In this document: in pieces, positions 21,906-32,216 of the stretch | Position numbering within the stretch: the stretch's first letter is position 1 | How the letters are laid out: each line of letters starts with the position of its first letter | Assembly: GCF_932294415.1 (NCBI RefSeq) | Contig: NC_065545.1 | Coordinates: 21,422,357 to 21,486,356, forward strand | Length of the DNA: 64,000 bases | From: Quercus robur | Taxonomy: Eukaryota; Streptophyta; Magnoliopsida; Fagales; Fagaceae | Direction of reading: 5' to 3' | The notes under the pieces: generated by a model | The model's database searches: none | What the model was told of the DNA's origin: nothing | Seen by the model: only the letters and a program-made list of their open reading frames with translations | Position numbers and translations under genes: made by a program

Positions 21906-22191
21906 ATAGCCCCTCAAAACCCTGCTGTCCGATATCCTGGTTGGAGAGGAGGGTTTTGATAATACCGAGCATTTATCATGGCTCATTTAATTCAGCCCTT
22001 GACTAACGCTGGCGACTCTTCACCTGCCCAGGGAATGTACCGGTTTGCAAGAGATTCCCCTTAATTTGCGCATGATGCTCTTATGCCGTTTGGTTATCCG
22101 AAGCGCGTCTTTAATATCTTCCTTTTACGAGACTTCCCAGATTCAACGGTTTTTGATGGCGTGGGGGAATGAAACGGACGCATTCATGTTT

Positions 22192-23075
22192 ACAGATTTT
22201 CTTGGAGATCTGAACACATTAAGTACTCTCCTCTTCGTCCCCTATATAAAGAGAAGAAACAAGAGTTGTTTCTCCCACAGATGAATCCCTTTAACCCCAC
22301 CAAAATTTGAAAACCTCAGATTCCTTCCTGAGTTTACTTTTACTCTCCGGTCATACTCTAACCTGAAATATATTCTCCATAGAAATAAGCAATGAAAAAA
22401 CCATTCCCCTCCCAAAAACACCGTGTTCTAATGAAGCTCGAAATGGCTCGGTCAGGACAAGGATGGCGGAGACTCAAAATTTGTCTCGCCTTTCTTTCAG
22501 CCAAAATCCGAAGCAGGGACTCGTCACGTCACACTTTCGGCGTGACTGAGCCGAGGACACACATCATCATTACTACCCGCTCTCTTATGAGCATACCTAA
22601 TATGGCCCCAGTGTGTTAGGAGTCAGGACTGGGGCAGGGACTAAATGCCCCTGCTTCTTCCTCTCTTCGTTCACTGGCGCCTCCTTCTGCCTCTCTTTCT
22701 TCCTTCTCATCTTTTCCCTCTTCTTCTCCTCCTTCTTTTACTCATGTCCTCCATCTTCCTCATTCATCTCCTCCATCTTCTGCTCATGTCCTCCATCTTC
22801 CTCATTCATCTCCTCCATCTTCTTCTTCCTTGTCCTTCATTTTCTTCTTCCTTCTCCTTCAACTTTTTCTAAAGAAAGTTCTTCTCTCAATATGAGCAAT
22901 GCTGAGGCAGAGATTGGAGAGACTTTGAAGACGAGTTTAAAAGACACCTGACTGTTTACTTATCTGTATTGCAAATATTATTGTTGTTTCGGCAGTTTAC
23001 CTTTTGTATAGGCTTGTTTAAGCCCCTCTTTGTACGTTGTAATAATTTTTCATATTAATAAAAATTGTTGTTATT
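22192..23075 (+). other. Antisense transcription-unit-like segment 1 in the LARD, with ORF 22392-22619
   Basis: A TATA box (CCTATATAAAG, TATATAAA at 22243-22250) precedes ATG 22392 by about 145 bp. The ORF (75 codons, rich in Lys, Arg and Ser; SQKHRVLMKLEMARSGQGW, AKIRSRDSSRHTFGV) is followed by a Ser/Pro-rich readable stretch and by ATG AGC AAT GCT GAG (about 22891-22951, an acidic tail). A polyadenylation-like AATAAAAATTG follows near 23057. The ORF resembles the one at 24108 residue by residue (RVL.KL, KIRSR, FGV.E), so a duplicated gene lies inside the element, antisense to it. No family is recognised. Coding is likely but not proven. Confidence 0.5.
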
Positions 23076-23439
23076 TTACCTCGCATGTTTTGTTTCTATG
23101 TTTTTACTAGTTTACAAGCGCTGCTCGGCACAATAATATAGCATTTGAATCAATGACAACTAAGGCCGGAATACTTGCTAATAAAAAGATGTCACCATAA
23201 CTTTAATAGCATTATTTGACACAGCAATGCCTAACTGTGAATAACGATACTTACCCAAAACAATGCCGACATTAGAACTGGATGCTCTATGCGGTGTAGG
23301 ATATAATCATCCGAAGACATATTTCCCGCAAGAATGAACAACCCCCGTAGGCTACCAAATAGTGGGGCGTCTCGCTATCCTCCAAACGCTTTCATTGGCC
23401 TTAACATTTTACAGTATTTGAGTCGAGGACTTTCCCCAT

Positions 23440-23722
23440 CCGAGTAACTAGCATCTCAATAGGCTTGAGTCCGAGGACCATGCAAGGCCTTGGTTCTGTC
23501 CAAAAATTTTTGAGTACTTGGTTTCCCCATAGGCTTGGGTCCGAGGACCATGCAAGGCCTTGGTTCTGTCCAAAACTTTTTGTGTACTTGGTTTCCCCAT
23601 AGGATTGAGTCCGAGGACCATGCAAGGCCTTGGTTCTATCCAAAACTTTTTGTGTACTTGGTTTCCCCATAGGATTGAGTCCGAGGACCATGCAAGGCCT
23701 TGGTTTTGTCCAAAACTTTTTT
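23440..23722. repeat. Tandem array, 4 copies of a 70-bp unit
   Basis: CCGAGGACCATGCAAGGCC recurs at 23471, 23541, 23611 and 23681, exactly 70 bp apart. Each unit runs on through TTGGTTCTGTCCAAAACTTT and TACTTGGTTTCCCCATAGG. It shares this core with the 80-bp array at 25150-25536. Confidence 0.95.
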
Positions 23723-24029
23723 CCTTTCCTCAGGTATTTCACGAGGTGCCGAGCAGGAGATTGTCCTTGGAAACGACTATTCCTCGACGTGGGCCATAGT
23801 CCCTGGGCCCCCATGTAGAACGGGCCTGGGCCGCGAATTCACTAGGCCCACAAGTTAAGAGATATTTCTTGTAGTCTTTGGCCACGTGGTACTTTTTGGC
23901 GTCCCAGTATTCGAGGTGCGCCTTTACGAGGCTCCTTTAATCTCATGGTTGCAGGTGGCGTTGGAAGTTGAGCCAGAGTCATTTTGTCTGTAGCGTTCCT
24001 TGGGACGCTGCGAGAATTAAATGCCACAA

Positions 24030-24690
24030 CCTGATCTTTTTAAATAAATAGGAGAGAAAGGTGTTTTACCTTCGCACAAGTCCTTCAGTTTCCTCCCTTA
24101 GTATATCATGTCTGAGGCGAGGGTTGAGGAAAAGGAACTCTTTCTGCCACAGAGGCGCCGTGTCCTCCTGAGACTCAGAGTAGTGAGGTACGGGCAAAGG
24201 AGGCCTAAATTCAAAAGAATATTCCGTTTCGACAGAGGGGAAAGGGTGTTTCTCCCTCTTTTAGTCAAAATCCGAAGCAGGTTCTATTCATGCCAGAATT
24301 TTGGTGTGTCAGAAGAAAGATTCTCCGCCATCAGCGTCTCTGCCCTGTCGCAGGCAAATTTTTAGTGAAGGCTCCTCAACTTCCGGCTCCCTACGCCTTT
24401 CCTTCGGCGGTGTGAGGCTCAAGTTGGGTTTTCTCTCTGCACCTTTTCTTCGACGGTGCAAGCCCTAAGCTGGGTTCTTTTACTGCCTAAACTATGGGCA
24501 TGTAAAAGCATTGAAGAAGAGCAAGGTCTTGAGGCAGTAGCCAACCTCTTTTCTTTGTTGCCTCCTCGGCTTTATCTTATTCTCTTGTATCTTTCTTTTC
24601 AATTATGTAGTGAGCTCTGACATAAGCTGATTCCAGCTTTTCAATGTACGCTGTACTATTTCTTTGTTTTAGTAAAAAGGGAAATTTACT
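24030..24690 (+). other. Antisense transcription-unit-like segment 2 in the LARD, with ORF 24108-24365
   Basis: TTTAAATAAATAGG (about 24037-24050) may act as a TATA box, and ATG 24108 opens 85 codons (MSEARVEEKELFLPQ, RRRVLLRLRVVRYGQRR, LVKIRSRFYSCQNFGVSEE). This is a paralogue of the ORF at 22392, with an insert of about ten residues (FDRGERVFLPL). The acidic MSEA start recalls the MSNAEAE tail of segment 1, so the two may be exchanged parts of one ancestral gene. Downstream sequence to about 24690 is T-rich and UTR-like. Function unknown. Confidence 0.45.
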
Positions 24691-25149
24691 TACTTGTTTT
24701 GAATACCGTTCTTTTGGCAACACCACTTTGTGAATGGGTGTGCTCCATATGTTTGTTTCTTCTCGGCGATATTTAAAGCAAGAACCCGCGAAATACAATC
24801 CAACTAATCCTAATTTGCCGACACTACCAGGCACAATAATAACAATTCATAGTAAGTTGAACTTAGGAAACTAACCGAGATAATGGTTGAACGTTCTGTA
24901 ATAAGTGTGAGAATACTGTCTGAGAACGACAAATTCTAAATAATTCATCCAAGGGGATGACCGAGCATTGAATGACTTTGCTTATGCTTTTGGAAACATG
25001 TTGCCCCATTCCGTACTAGTCCCTTTGGTGTTGAGGATCCGAGGGCAAACTAGAGAATCCATGTAGTTCAGGAATTAACCCAATTGTTAATGGAGAGTTT
25101 TCCTTGGGAAGATTCTAAGGTCCACGTAACGTAGTTTTTCCTTTTAAAT

Positions 25150-25536
25150 TGTTGGTTTCCCCAGAGGCTTGGGTCCGAGGACCATACAAGGCCTTGGTTC
25201 TGTCCAAAACTTGTATTCTCTTTGTAAGTAGTTGGTTTCCCCAGAGGCTTGGGTCCGAGGACCATACAAGGCCTTGGTTCTGTCCAAAACTTGTATTCTC
25301 TTTGTAAGTAGTTGGTTTCCCCAGAGGCTTGGGTCCGAGGACCATACAAGGCCTTGGTTCTGTCCAAAACTTGTATTCTCTTTGTAAGTAGTTGGTTTCC
25401 CCAGAGGCTTGGGTCCGAGGACCATACAAGGCCTTGGTTCTGTCCAAAACTTGTATTCTCTTTTTAAGTAGTTGGTTTCCCCAGAGGCTTGGGTCCGAGG
25501 ACCATACAAGGCCTTGGTTCTGTCCAAAACTTGTAT
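25150..25536. repeat. Tandem array, 5 nearly perfect copies of an 80-bp unit
   Basis: GGGTCCGAGGACCATACAAG recurs at 25171, 25251, 25331, 25411 and 25491, exactly 80 bp apart, with almost no differences between units (one G/T change in TTTGTAAG). The palindrome-like GTCCGAGGAC is in every unit. The near identity points to very recent expansion or conversion. Confidence 0.96.
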
Positions 25537-25772
25537 TCCGTTTCTTAATTTACCTACTTCCTAAAGGTTAGCTTCTCGAATAAGGTGGGGGAAGCTAACT
25601 TGATGTTTAAAGCCCCTAGACTTGCTATACCATTGGCGCTACGAGGCGTAGCCCCTAGTGGGAACTTGTGTCGGAACAACAACAACGTGTCGCCGGTCGT
25701 AAAGGCATCCTCGTAGACCCTTGTTCGACAGAAGCTTAACTCCACCGCCGCTCGAACTAACACACAAGCCTT

Positions 25773-25791
25773 CCCCACAGATGGCGCCAAT
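25773..25791 (-). other. Primer binding site of the LARD
   Basis: On the minus strand TTGGCGCCATCTGTGGGG follows the 5' LTR. The tRNA is not assigned. Confidence 0.75.
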
Positions 25792-26438
25792 TGTAGGGTC
25801 ACGTTCCGCGACGAACCGTAGTGGTGTTGGATTCGCACGTGAATGGGCCCAAACAATATCATTTGTAGAGAGTGGATTCGCAAGGCTAGGCCCTAGTTAC
25901 CCAGCGGTGGGTTTTGGTGGTGTTCATATGTGATTAAAGTACCTTCACCCTTGGAGTCTTTCTCCTGGAGGTGGACTAGAAGCCCCTCCTTTTTGGCCAG
26001 TCTTTCCAGCCCCCCCCCCCCTCTCCAGATTACTTATTTTTTCTTTTATACTAGCCTGCGCTCACTTTCCTTCGTCCACGTGTAGGGTCAACCTTTCCAA
26101 GACTGATACTTGTCCCGTCAGTCCAAGTCCAAAGTGGTTGGGAGTGGTTGATAAAGCTAAAGGATAAGGCTCTTTTAGGCGCAGAGCTATGCATGGGGAA
26201 GGTAGTAAGGGCAGCCTTTCCTAGATATTTTAGATTTCCTTTCAAGTACGTCCCTTTACCGTTTTGCCCCTCCTCTTGGTGGATCTTTGGGTCAGCCGAG
26301 GACTGCACTGTCCTCGGTTGCTTCTCCGGGCCAATTGGGCCTTATTATTCTTGAGCTCGGGCCATGACCTTTTTCGGCTTAGGCCTTTGGACTCCCCATC
26401 AGCAAGTGGGCCTGGCCCATCAATTATTGGGCCCCACA
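25792..26438 (-). repeat. 5' LTR of the LARD
   Basis: Partner of 21261-21905. Most differences between them are C/T or G/A transitions, as expected of methylated repeats. It ends CCCCACA and is followed by the duplicated GTACA. Confidence 0.92.
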
Positions 26439-26443
26439 GTACA

Positions 26444-26765
26444 CATTTACACCTTAATACATTATAATATGTTATAATGTGTCATGAATTTATAAAAATC
26501 AAATCAAATCAAATCGAATCTCCATTCATTTTTCATAGGGTAGTATTACTTTTATATGGGCTTCCTACTTATACTATTTGTATCATGCATAATCTTGCAC
26601 CAACAGAATTATGACATGTCACATGTCATCTAATGTGAAATATGTTATTAAAAAAACTATTACTTATTTTGTTAGTTTTAAGAACTACGCTGTGTCATTT
26701 ACAATTCTTGATCTAGCTTGGATTCTAAATTTGTGGTTCTTGTTAATATTGTATAATGTGATCAG
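26444..26765. other. Vicilin intron 1, right part
   Basis: AT-rich intron sequence ending in a normal acceptor (TGTGATCAG, 26757-26765). It includes a short (AAATC)n run near 26498-26518. Confidence 0.75.
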
Positions 26766-26968
26766 GGCGAGCAACTATTACTATGGTGAGGGATGAGAAG
26801 AGAATGAGCGTTGTGAGTGATGAGGATAGAAAGAGCTTTAACCTGGAATGTGGAGATGTACTCAGGGTTCAAGTGGGAATGCCTATATATATGATCAATA
26901 GGGATGAAAATGAGAAGCTTTATGTTGTCAAAATCCTTCAAACCATCTCTATTCTTGGGCATTTCGAG
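26766..26968 (+). pseudogene. Vicilin exon 2
   Basis: Open throughout: RATITMVRDEKRMSVVSDED, SFNLECGDVLRVQVGMPIYM, INRDENEKLYVVKILQTISI and GHFE. It forms the second half of cupin 1, including the usual DVLR and INRD motifs. The donor is GTAATC at 26969. Confidence 0.92.
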
Positions 26969-27138
26969 GTAATCTCAATGTCTCCATATAGTTTCTTGTT
27001 ACAAAGATGGCATAATGAAATTAGAGTAAAAGAATAATAATGAAATAACATCGATCATAGGGTTAGGGTTAAATGGTAACATTACATTCCAACTGGTTTG
27101 AATATGTTCCAAGACCATGACATCTTAGCAAGCAACAC
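26969..27138. other. Vicilin intron 2, left part
   Basis: Short intron sequence before the MITE. Nothing else is seen. Confidence 0.7.
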
Positions 27139-27258
27139 TTAGGATCCGTTTGGATTGAGGGGGATTGAGGGGGAGTGAATGAGAATAAAGTAAGTTGATT
27201 GAAAATAGGCTAATTTTAAACTAAATCTACTCTACTTTACTCCCATTTCCTCGCCTTT

Positions 27259-28263
27259 TGTTAGGACATATGTGAATCATATTAGGAACATATGTCAACA
27301 TTTTAGGTAATTGACTAATCCTTTGACAAAACGCACTTTACTTGTAATTTGGTAGATTTAGAATGTGTTTAATGCTTCAAGAAACAAGGTTTCAAGTTCA
27401 AGTGTTAAAACCATGAAAATTTGTCTAAGAAACAAGGGAAGAAGTATTGAATTTTAAAGCTCGACAGTTAGCATCTATCGAGGTTTAAAAAGCTGCTGAA
27501 ACACAAAACTCAACAACTAGCTCGATAGATACCCTATCTATCGAGGTTTATGGAATTTAGTTTTTCAGAATTGATTTTCATCCAATCCATGAGTACATGT
27601 TTAGACTTTCTTTTCTCACAACCCTAAACATATATAGGTATTATTTTAAGGGCCGTCAAAAGTTGCGCAAGTGTGAAACAAAGTTTTATTCATGCAAATT
27701 GTGACCGGAGATAGAATTTGCCCTAGTTCATCTTTCTATTGAAGAAGCTGCTGTGTTTGTACACCGTAGGCTTTTGTGACCAAGGAACTTCTTAATCTTC
27801 ATCGTGTGATGAATTGAAGAACTTTGCAGTCAACATCTTTCTCAAGTTGGTGATTAAGTCACGTATTATGATCCGCATATATATTGGTTGGTCACGTACT
27901 AGGAGCCATGCATTGAAAATGAGAGATTATCACTATAGAACAAGTTCAATTGGGTATTGGGGTAAGGGTTCAACTGTAGGTTGGTATAAGGTACTGGGAT
28001 TCTTTTACTTGTAATCACTTATTTTTATAATAGTGGATTCTTGGGAGTGGTGACCTTAAAATTACCCGGTAGGGTTTTTGCCGTGTAGGTTTTTCCCATT
28101 TATAAACAAATCACCGTGTCAATTTAATTTTCGTTGCACTTTAGTTAATTGGTGATTTGTTTGTGCTATCACGTGTTTTGCATGTTAATTGAATTAATTA
28201 ATTAACTTGGCTAAATCAATTGGTTAATTTATCACAAGGGGTCAATACATTCTTGGCCTATCA
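27259..28263 (+). repeat. 5' LTR of the deleted Copia element
   Basis: 1005 bp with TG...CA ends. It holds a perfect 10-bp hairpin with a 5-base loop, CTCGATAGAT-ACCCT-ATCTATCGAG, at 27521-27545. It aligns with the LTR at 55000-56008 over its whole length. Confidence 0.9.
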
Positions 28264-28751
28264 AGTGGTATCAAAGCAGGCTCACTCTAATTAGGTGTTA
28301 ATCTTTGCTGTGTGATCCATTGACCCTTGGTTATCATAGATAGAGGATAGTCTTTTATCATACCTCCTTTATTTGATGGCACTAACTATGCATATTGGAA
28401 AGTACGCATGATAGCTTTCTTGTAGTCATTAGATGAAAAAATGTGGCGAGCTGTGGAGATAGGCTGGACTAAGCCTATGAAAGCGCCGGCCGACTGGGAT
28501 AATACTAAGATTAAGGTGGCAAACTTCAACAGTAAGGCATTGAATGCTCTATTTAGTGCAGTCACGAATGAGGAGTTCAAGAAAATATCCTCTACTGAAA
28601 CTGCGAAGGAAGCATGGATCATTCTCCAGACAACCTATGAAGGAACCAAGGCTGTTAACTGCGTTTTGCATGTTAATTGAATTAATTAATTAACTTGGCT
28701 AAATCAATTGGTTAATTTATCACAATGGGTCAATACATTCTTGGCCTATCA
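27259..28751 (+). mobile_element. Internally deleted Copia element (LTR, gag piece, LTR end)
   Basis: A 5' LTR (27259-28263, TGTTAGGACA to GGCCTATCA) is followed by the primer site TGGTATCAAAGC (28266-28277). About 350 bp of gag (PPLFDGTNYAYWKVR, then WRAVEIGWTKPMKAPADWD and ETAKEAWIILQTTYEGTKA) come next. The gag then joins, at a short shared TTTTGCATG near 28665, the last 90 bp of the 3' LTR. Target duplication CCTTT: 27254-27258 and 28752-28756. It belongs to the same family as the element at 55000. Confidence 0.9.
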
Positions 28752-28821
28752 CCTTTGATCCAAATGGACTCTTAATTTTTGTAACTTACGCTAATTGCTT
28801 GCAGTAATTCTTGTGGTGTAG

Positions 28822-28901
28822 GCATTCAATGGGCCAGGGGCGAAGACTTGGAATCTTTCTACACGGCATTCAATCGGGAAGTTCTTCATGCCGCTCTGAA
28901 G
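28822..28901 (+). pseudogene. Vicilin exon 3, frameshifted
   Basis: The acceptor TGGTGTAG (28814-28821) precedes AFNGPG. The expected Gly-Glu-Asp-type loop then needs a shift of frame, and the exon continues in another frame as EDLESFYTAFNREVLHAALK. Small exons encoding this helix between the cupins are normal in vicilins. The donor GTATAG is at 28902. Confidence 0.85.
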
Positions 28902-28998
28902 GTATAGATTCTCTCTCTAATTTGTTCACTTGGAGATTCTATATATAACTTTGATTGACACTTATATTTCTTCTTTCAATTTCAAAATGATCAGCCAG

Positions 28999-29271
28999 GC
29001 AAACGGGTTTCAATTGGACAAGCTCTTTCATAAGCAGAGGAAAGGAAGCATTATGAAAGCCTCCAAAGAAAAAATCGAGGCCTTGCGTCAACACAAGCAA
29101 GGTTCAGCTGGCATTTGGCCTTTTGGTAGCTTTCCAAGCGCTCCATACAATCTTTTCAACAAACAGCCATCTAAGTCGAACCAATATGGCAGTCTCTATG
29201 AAGCCCTACCCAACGATTACAAGCAGCTACAAGACCCCGACCTTTTTGTTGCCTTTGCTAACATCACCAGA
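28999..29271 (+). pseudogene. Vicilin exon 4
   Basis: Open frame: ANGFQLDKLFHKQRKGSIM, KASKEKIEALRQHKQGSAG, PYNLFNKQPSKSNQYGSLYE, DYKQLQDPDLFVAFANITR. It covers the linker and the start of cupin 2. The acceptor at 28998 was chosen over the CAG four bases upstream because it keeps phase 0 with exon 3. The donor is GTAATA at 29272. Confidence 0.9.
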
Positions 29272-30061
29272 GTAATAAAAAATCTCCCATTCTATTTTCA
29301 AATGTATTTTTATCCCATCTATATTTAAAGATCAAATATTAAAAATACAAATTTTTTTTTTTTTTTTAAACTTGTTTAAGTGAAAATCTTAATTGAAATA
29401 TCATTTTACATTTTTTTGTGTATCACATCTGTCCAACACTAACACCTCATTATATATCAATATATTACACAAACAAACAAAAAGTTGATTATGTATCAAT
29501 ATATTACACAACAAACAAGAAGTTATCAAGCATTTGTATGATTATATAATTGATTTTTAATAATTTACTCACGTTTCCCTTCAATCTTCACATGTATATA
29601 TTTTAATCACTTGTGTTGTTAAATGATTGTTTAACAATCATATGATTGATATATAAGTGATGGACTTTGTTAACAGGTGCCGGCCAGCACCTATTAATGA
29701 ACTAGCTGTGGTTCATTTATGATGTATCACAAATCCCACTGCATAGGAAATTGGCAAAGTTTTACTTTTCAACTGTGGCTTATCATAAAATGATTTGACT
29801 TTTTCCATCTAAACTGACACACATTTAATACGTATTTAATTTTTTTCACATCCCTAAAAAAAAGTGAATAATTTATTTTAAATTTTATCCCGTTAAACGA
29901 GTGTCCATTAACAGCATCCATAAGTGATTAAACAACTCATATGATTATTATATAGAGTTATTATATAGGTGACGTCATTGAAGTACAAATATAATTACGT
30001 TACTTTCCATTTCTATTTTTTCTATAGGAATTTTTTTTCCTTTCCATTTCATTTAAAAATA
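29272..30061. other. Vicilin intron 4, left part
   Basis: AT-rich, with a short repeated phrase ATCAATATATTACACAA at about 29455 and 29493 and an imperfect GGTGCCGGCCAGCACC palindrome near 29676. No gene. Confidence 0.65.
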
Positions 30062-30066
30062 TTTAC

Positions 30067-31172
30067 TGTAAGGTTGAATTTAATCATCCATCTTGTTGGC
30101 TTTATTCCGTGCCAAATTTGCTTGTATTTCAGCAATTAGTAACCCTGTATTTAGGTGGGTTTGTTGTAAGGATAGTGAGTGAGATAGAGTGTTTGAATGC
30201 TCAAGAATGTGCAAGAAAACAAAGTCTCGTGGCTTGATCTCGCTGGTGATTCGCGGCTGCAAGCCGCCAGAAGCAGCACACGTGCCAAGCATGCCAGAAG
30301 TTGAAGCGTCATGCTAGCTGGAGCACTATATGACAAAATAGGACAACTGGCTGTTCTGTTATCACGCGGCTGGATCTCGCAACTCAGTCAAGTCGCGAGT
30401 CCAAGCCGCGAGCCACCCCTGTTTTGAAAAACCTGACGTTTCACATTCTTTTCTCACTCCAGTATAAATACCCCTTATTCCTACAAAAGAACGAGAGCTT
30501 CTAGATAAAATTTTGAGAAAGAAACCCTTGAGTAAAACAAGATTGATTCATCTACAATCTTTACATAAGAGTCTCTTCAAATTCCTCAACTCTCTTCCTC
30601 TCCAATGTTAAACCCCTGAAAGGCATTTTACCAAAACCTTTTTCTCACCATATCCATTACTGTAAGAGGGTTGTTTGGTGGTCTGGGAAGCAGTTAGGAA
30701 GGAACCAATTTACATTGGTTGATGCTATAGTCAAGTAGCGGAATCCGGGAAGCTAGAAAAGAAATAGGTTCGGCGCAACCTCGTTGGAGCAAGAAGCTTG
30801 GAGGCCTTAGGTGCATTTGGTAGATTAGGCTTGGAGGGTCTATTGTTGTCCATATATCTCAACTACATTTTCTAGTGGATTGTTTACCGCTTGGAGGGCG
30901 GCGGAGAGGTTTTACGCTGAGGGCTTCGGTTTCTTCTTCGATAACACATCGCGTGTTGTCCTTGTATTTGCATCTTCCTTCCCTTTTATCTTTACCTTTT
31001 ATTATCTGCTGTGGGTTGTGATTTTAATTTAACTTAGATTGTTTTCCAATTCTGTTTTATAACTTTTGTTCATTTTCCGCACACTAGTTGTTTGACATAA
31101 AACTTGAATTGGTTAATTTGTAAATTGGGGGTTTAAACGTTCAAGGGTGTTTTTACACTATTTGAACTTTCA
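30067..31172 (+). mobile_element. Solo LTR in vicilin intron 4
   Basis: 1106 bp from TGTAAGGTTG to GAACTTTCA, flanked by TTTAC on both sides (30062-30066, 31173-31177). A TATA box (AGTATAAATACCCC, about 30460) and a leader-like region follow the usual U3-R order on the plus strand. No internal domain remains, so the element was lost by recombination between its LTRs. The style of the sequence suggests Copia. Confidence 0.82.
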
Positions 31173-31238
31173 TTTACTTTCTACTCATTCCTTTCTTGAT
31201 GTATATATATACATGTTTTTGTAAAATTTGAACTACAG

Positions 31239-31554
31239 GTATCTATGATTGGTCCTGTTTACTACTCAAAGGCGACAAAGATCTCTGTCATAGTTGAAGG
31301 TGAAGGATACTTCGAGATGGCATGCCCTCATCTTTCTTCCTCTAGATCAAGAGGGCAAAGAGGTGGCAAGGGAAGCTCTGGACCAAGAAAGAGTAGCACA
31401 AGATACCGGAAGGTTAGCGGTGCCTTGAGACACGGCGTGGTGTTTGTAACTCCTGCTAGCCATCCTTTTGCAGTCATTGCTTCACGGAATAGTGACCTGA
31501 AAGTCGTTTGCTTCGAGATCATTGCCAAACGAAACATTAGGTACCATCTTGCTG
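31239..31554 (+). pseudogene. Vicilin exon 5
   Basis: Open frame with VSMIGPVYYSKATKISVIVE, GEGYFEMACPHLSSS, an Arg/Gly/Ser-rich loop, VSGALRHGVVFVTPASHPFA and FEIIAKRNIRYHLAG. This is the core of cupin 2. The donor is GTATAT at 31555, in phase 1. Confidence 0.92.
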
Positions 31555-32216
31555 GTATATTTGTCTTTCCCTTGATCCACCGTATTGCTTTCTATTTAAA
31601 AAATAATGAGAAAACTGTGTAATGTTACTCTGTAGGAGCTTCATGCACTGTAGAAGCAAAATATTGTATTAATTTACAAGCAAGGTGTACGTACTTCTCA
31701 TGAATAAATAGACTAGAATATATCCCAGGGGTTGTCCAGTAGTTTTGGCCTTATACATGCATCTGGAGTCCGAAGTTTAAGTCTCAGACACAAGTCTTGT
31801 GCATCCCTCTAGTGCTATACAAGCAAAATACCTTATTAAGGTACAAGAAAAGTACTCCTAAATTCTAATGAATAGAGAGTGTACTACAATTTTAGGAGTA
31901 TCCTTTTCACTTTCCAATTCTCATGTGATATATTCATCAGATATTCATAGATTTCTCTTAGTCAATATTTTACGGATCACCTTGATGAATGGCGCCTATA
32001 CTTACCTAGGGAGATTAGAAATTTGTTATTGGACACCCATATTTGCAAATTTGGCATCGACTTAAGTTAACTTTTTACTCTTGACAAAAAATAATTAGTA
32101 AAAAGTTAACTAGGGAGATTAGAACTGTGTTATTGGACATTTGCAAATTAGCTATATATTCTAAAGTTGTTACTATCTGTGTTGTGTGTTAGTTTCTTCC
32201 TTATTTGATTGTCTAG
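31555..32216. other. Vicilin intron 5
   Basis: AT-rich intron of ordinary composition with a normal acceptor (TTGTCTAG). It has two related phrases (AAGCAAAATATTGTATTAA near 31653 and CAAGCAAAATACCTTATTAA near 31819), perhaps the ends of an old short repeat. Confidence 0.65.

Larger units (their letters stand above)
21261..26438 (-). mobile_element. Non-autonomous LTR retrotransposon (LARD type) in vicilin intron 1
   Basis: LTRs of 645 and 647 bp (21261-21905, 25792-26438) are flanked by the duplication GTACA (21256-21260, 26439-26443). The primer site is on the right and the polypurine tract on the left, so the element reads on the minus strand. The 3.9-kb interior has no gag or pol. It holds two tandem arrays that share a core sequence, and on the opposite (plus) strand two related small ORFs. 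By eye the LTRs differ by about nine substitutions (roughly 1.4%), so this insertion is younger than the Copia element in exon 1. Confidence 0.93.
27142..28771. mobile_element. PIF/Harbinger-like MITE split by a Copia insertion
   Basis: The ends are GGATCCGTTTGGATTGA (27142) and, on the minus strand from 28771, GAGTCCATTTGGATCAAA, imperfect inverted repeats flanked by TTA on both sides (27139-27141, 28772-28774). A TTA duplication is typical of PIF/Harbinger MITEs. The original element was only about 130 bp; the rest is the Copia remnant at 27259-28751. Confidence 0.75.

Noticed and set aside
23440-25536. Regular repeats that could be taken for a CRISPR array
   Set aside because: Units are 70-80 bp with no unique spacers between short repeats, and they lie inside an LTR element of a plant genome.
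30080-30336. Short minus-strand ORFs in vicilin intron 4
   Set aside because: They lie inside the solo LTR, with no family features.
31730-31840. A possible SINE in vicilin intron 5
   Set aside because: Phrases resembling box A and box B were seen, but no tail, no flanking duplication and no match to the two SINEs at 35546 and 37956.
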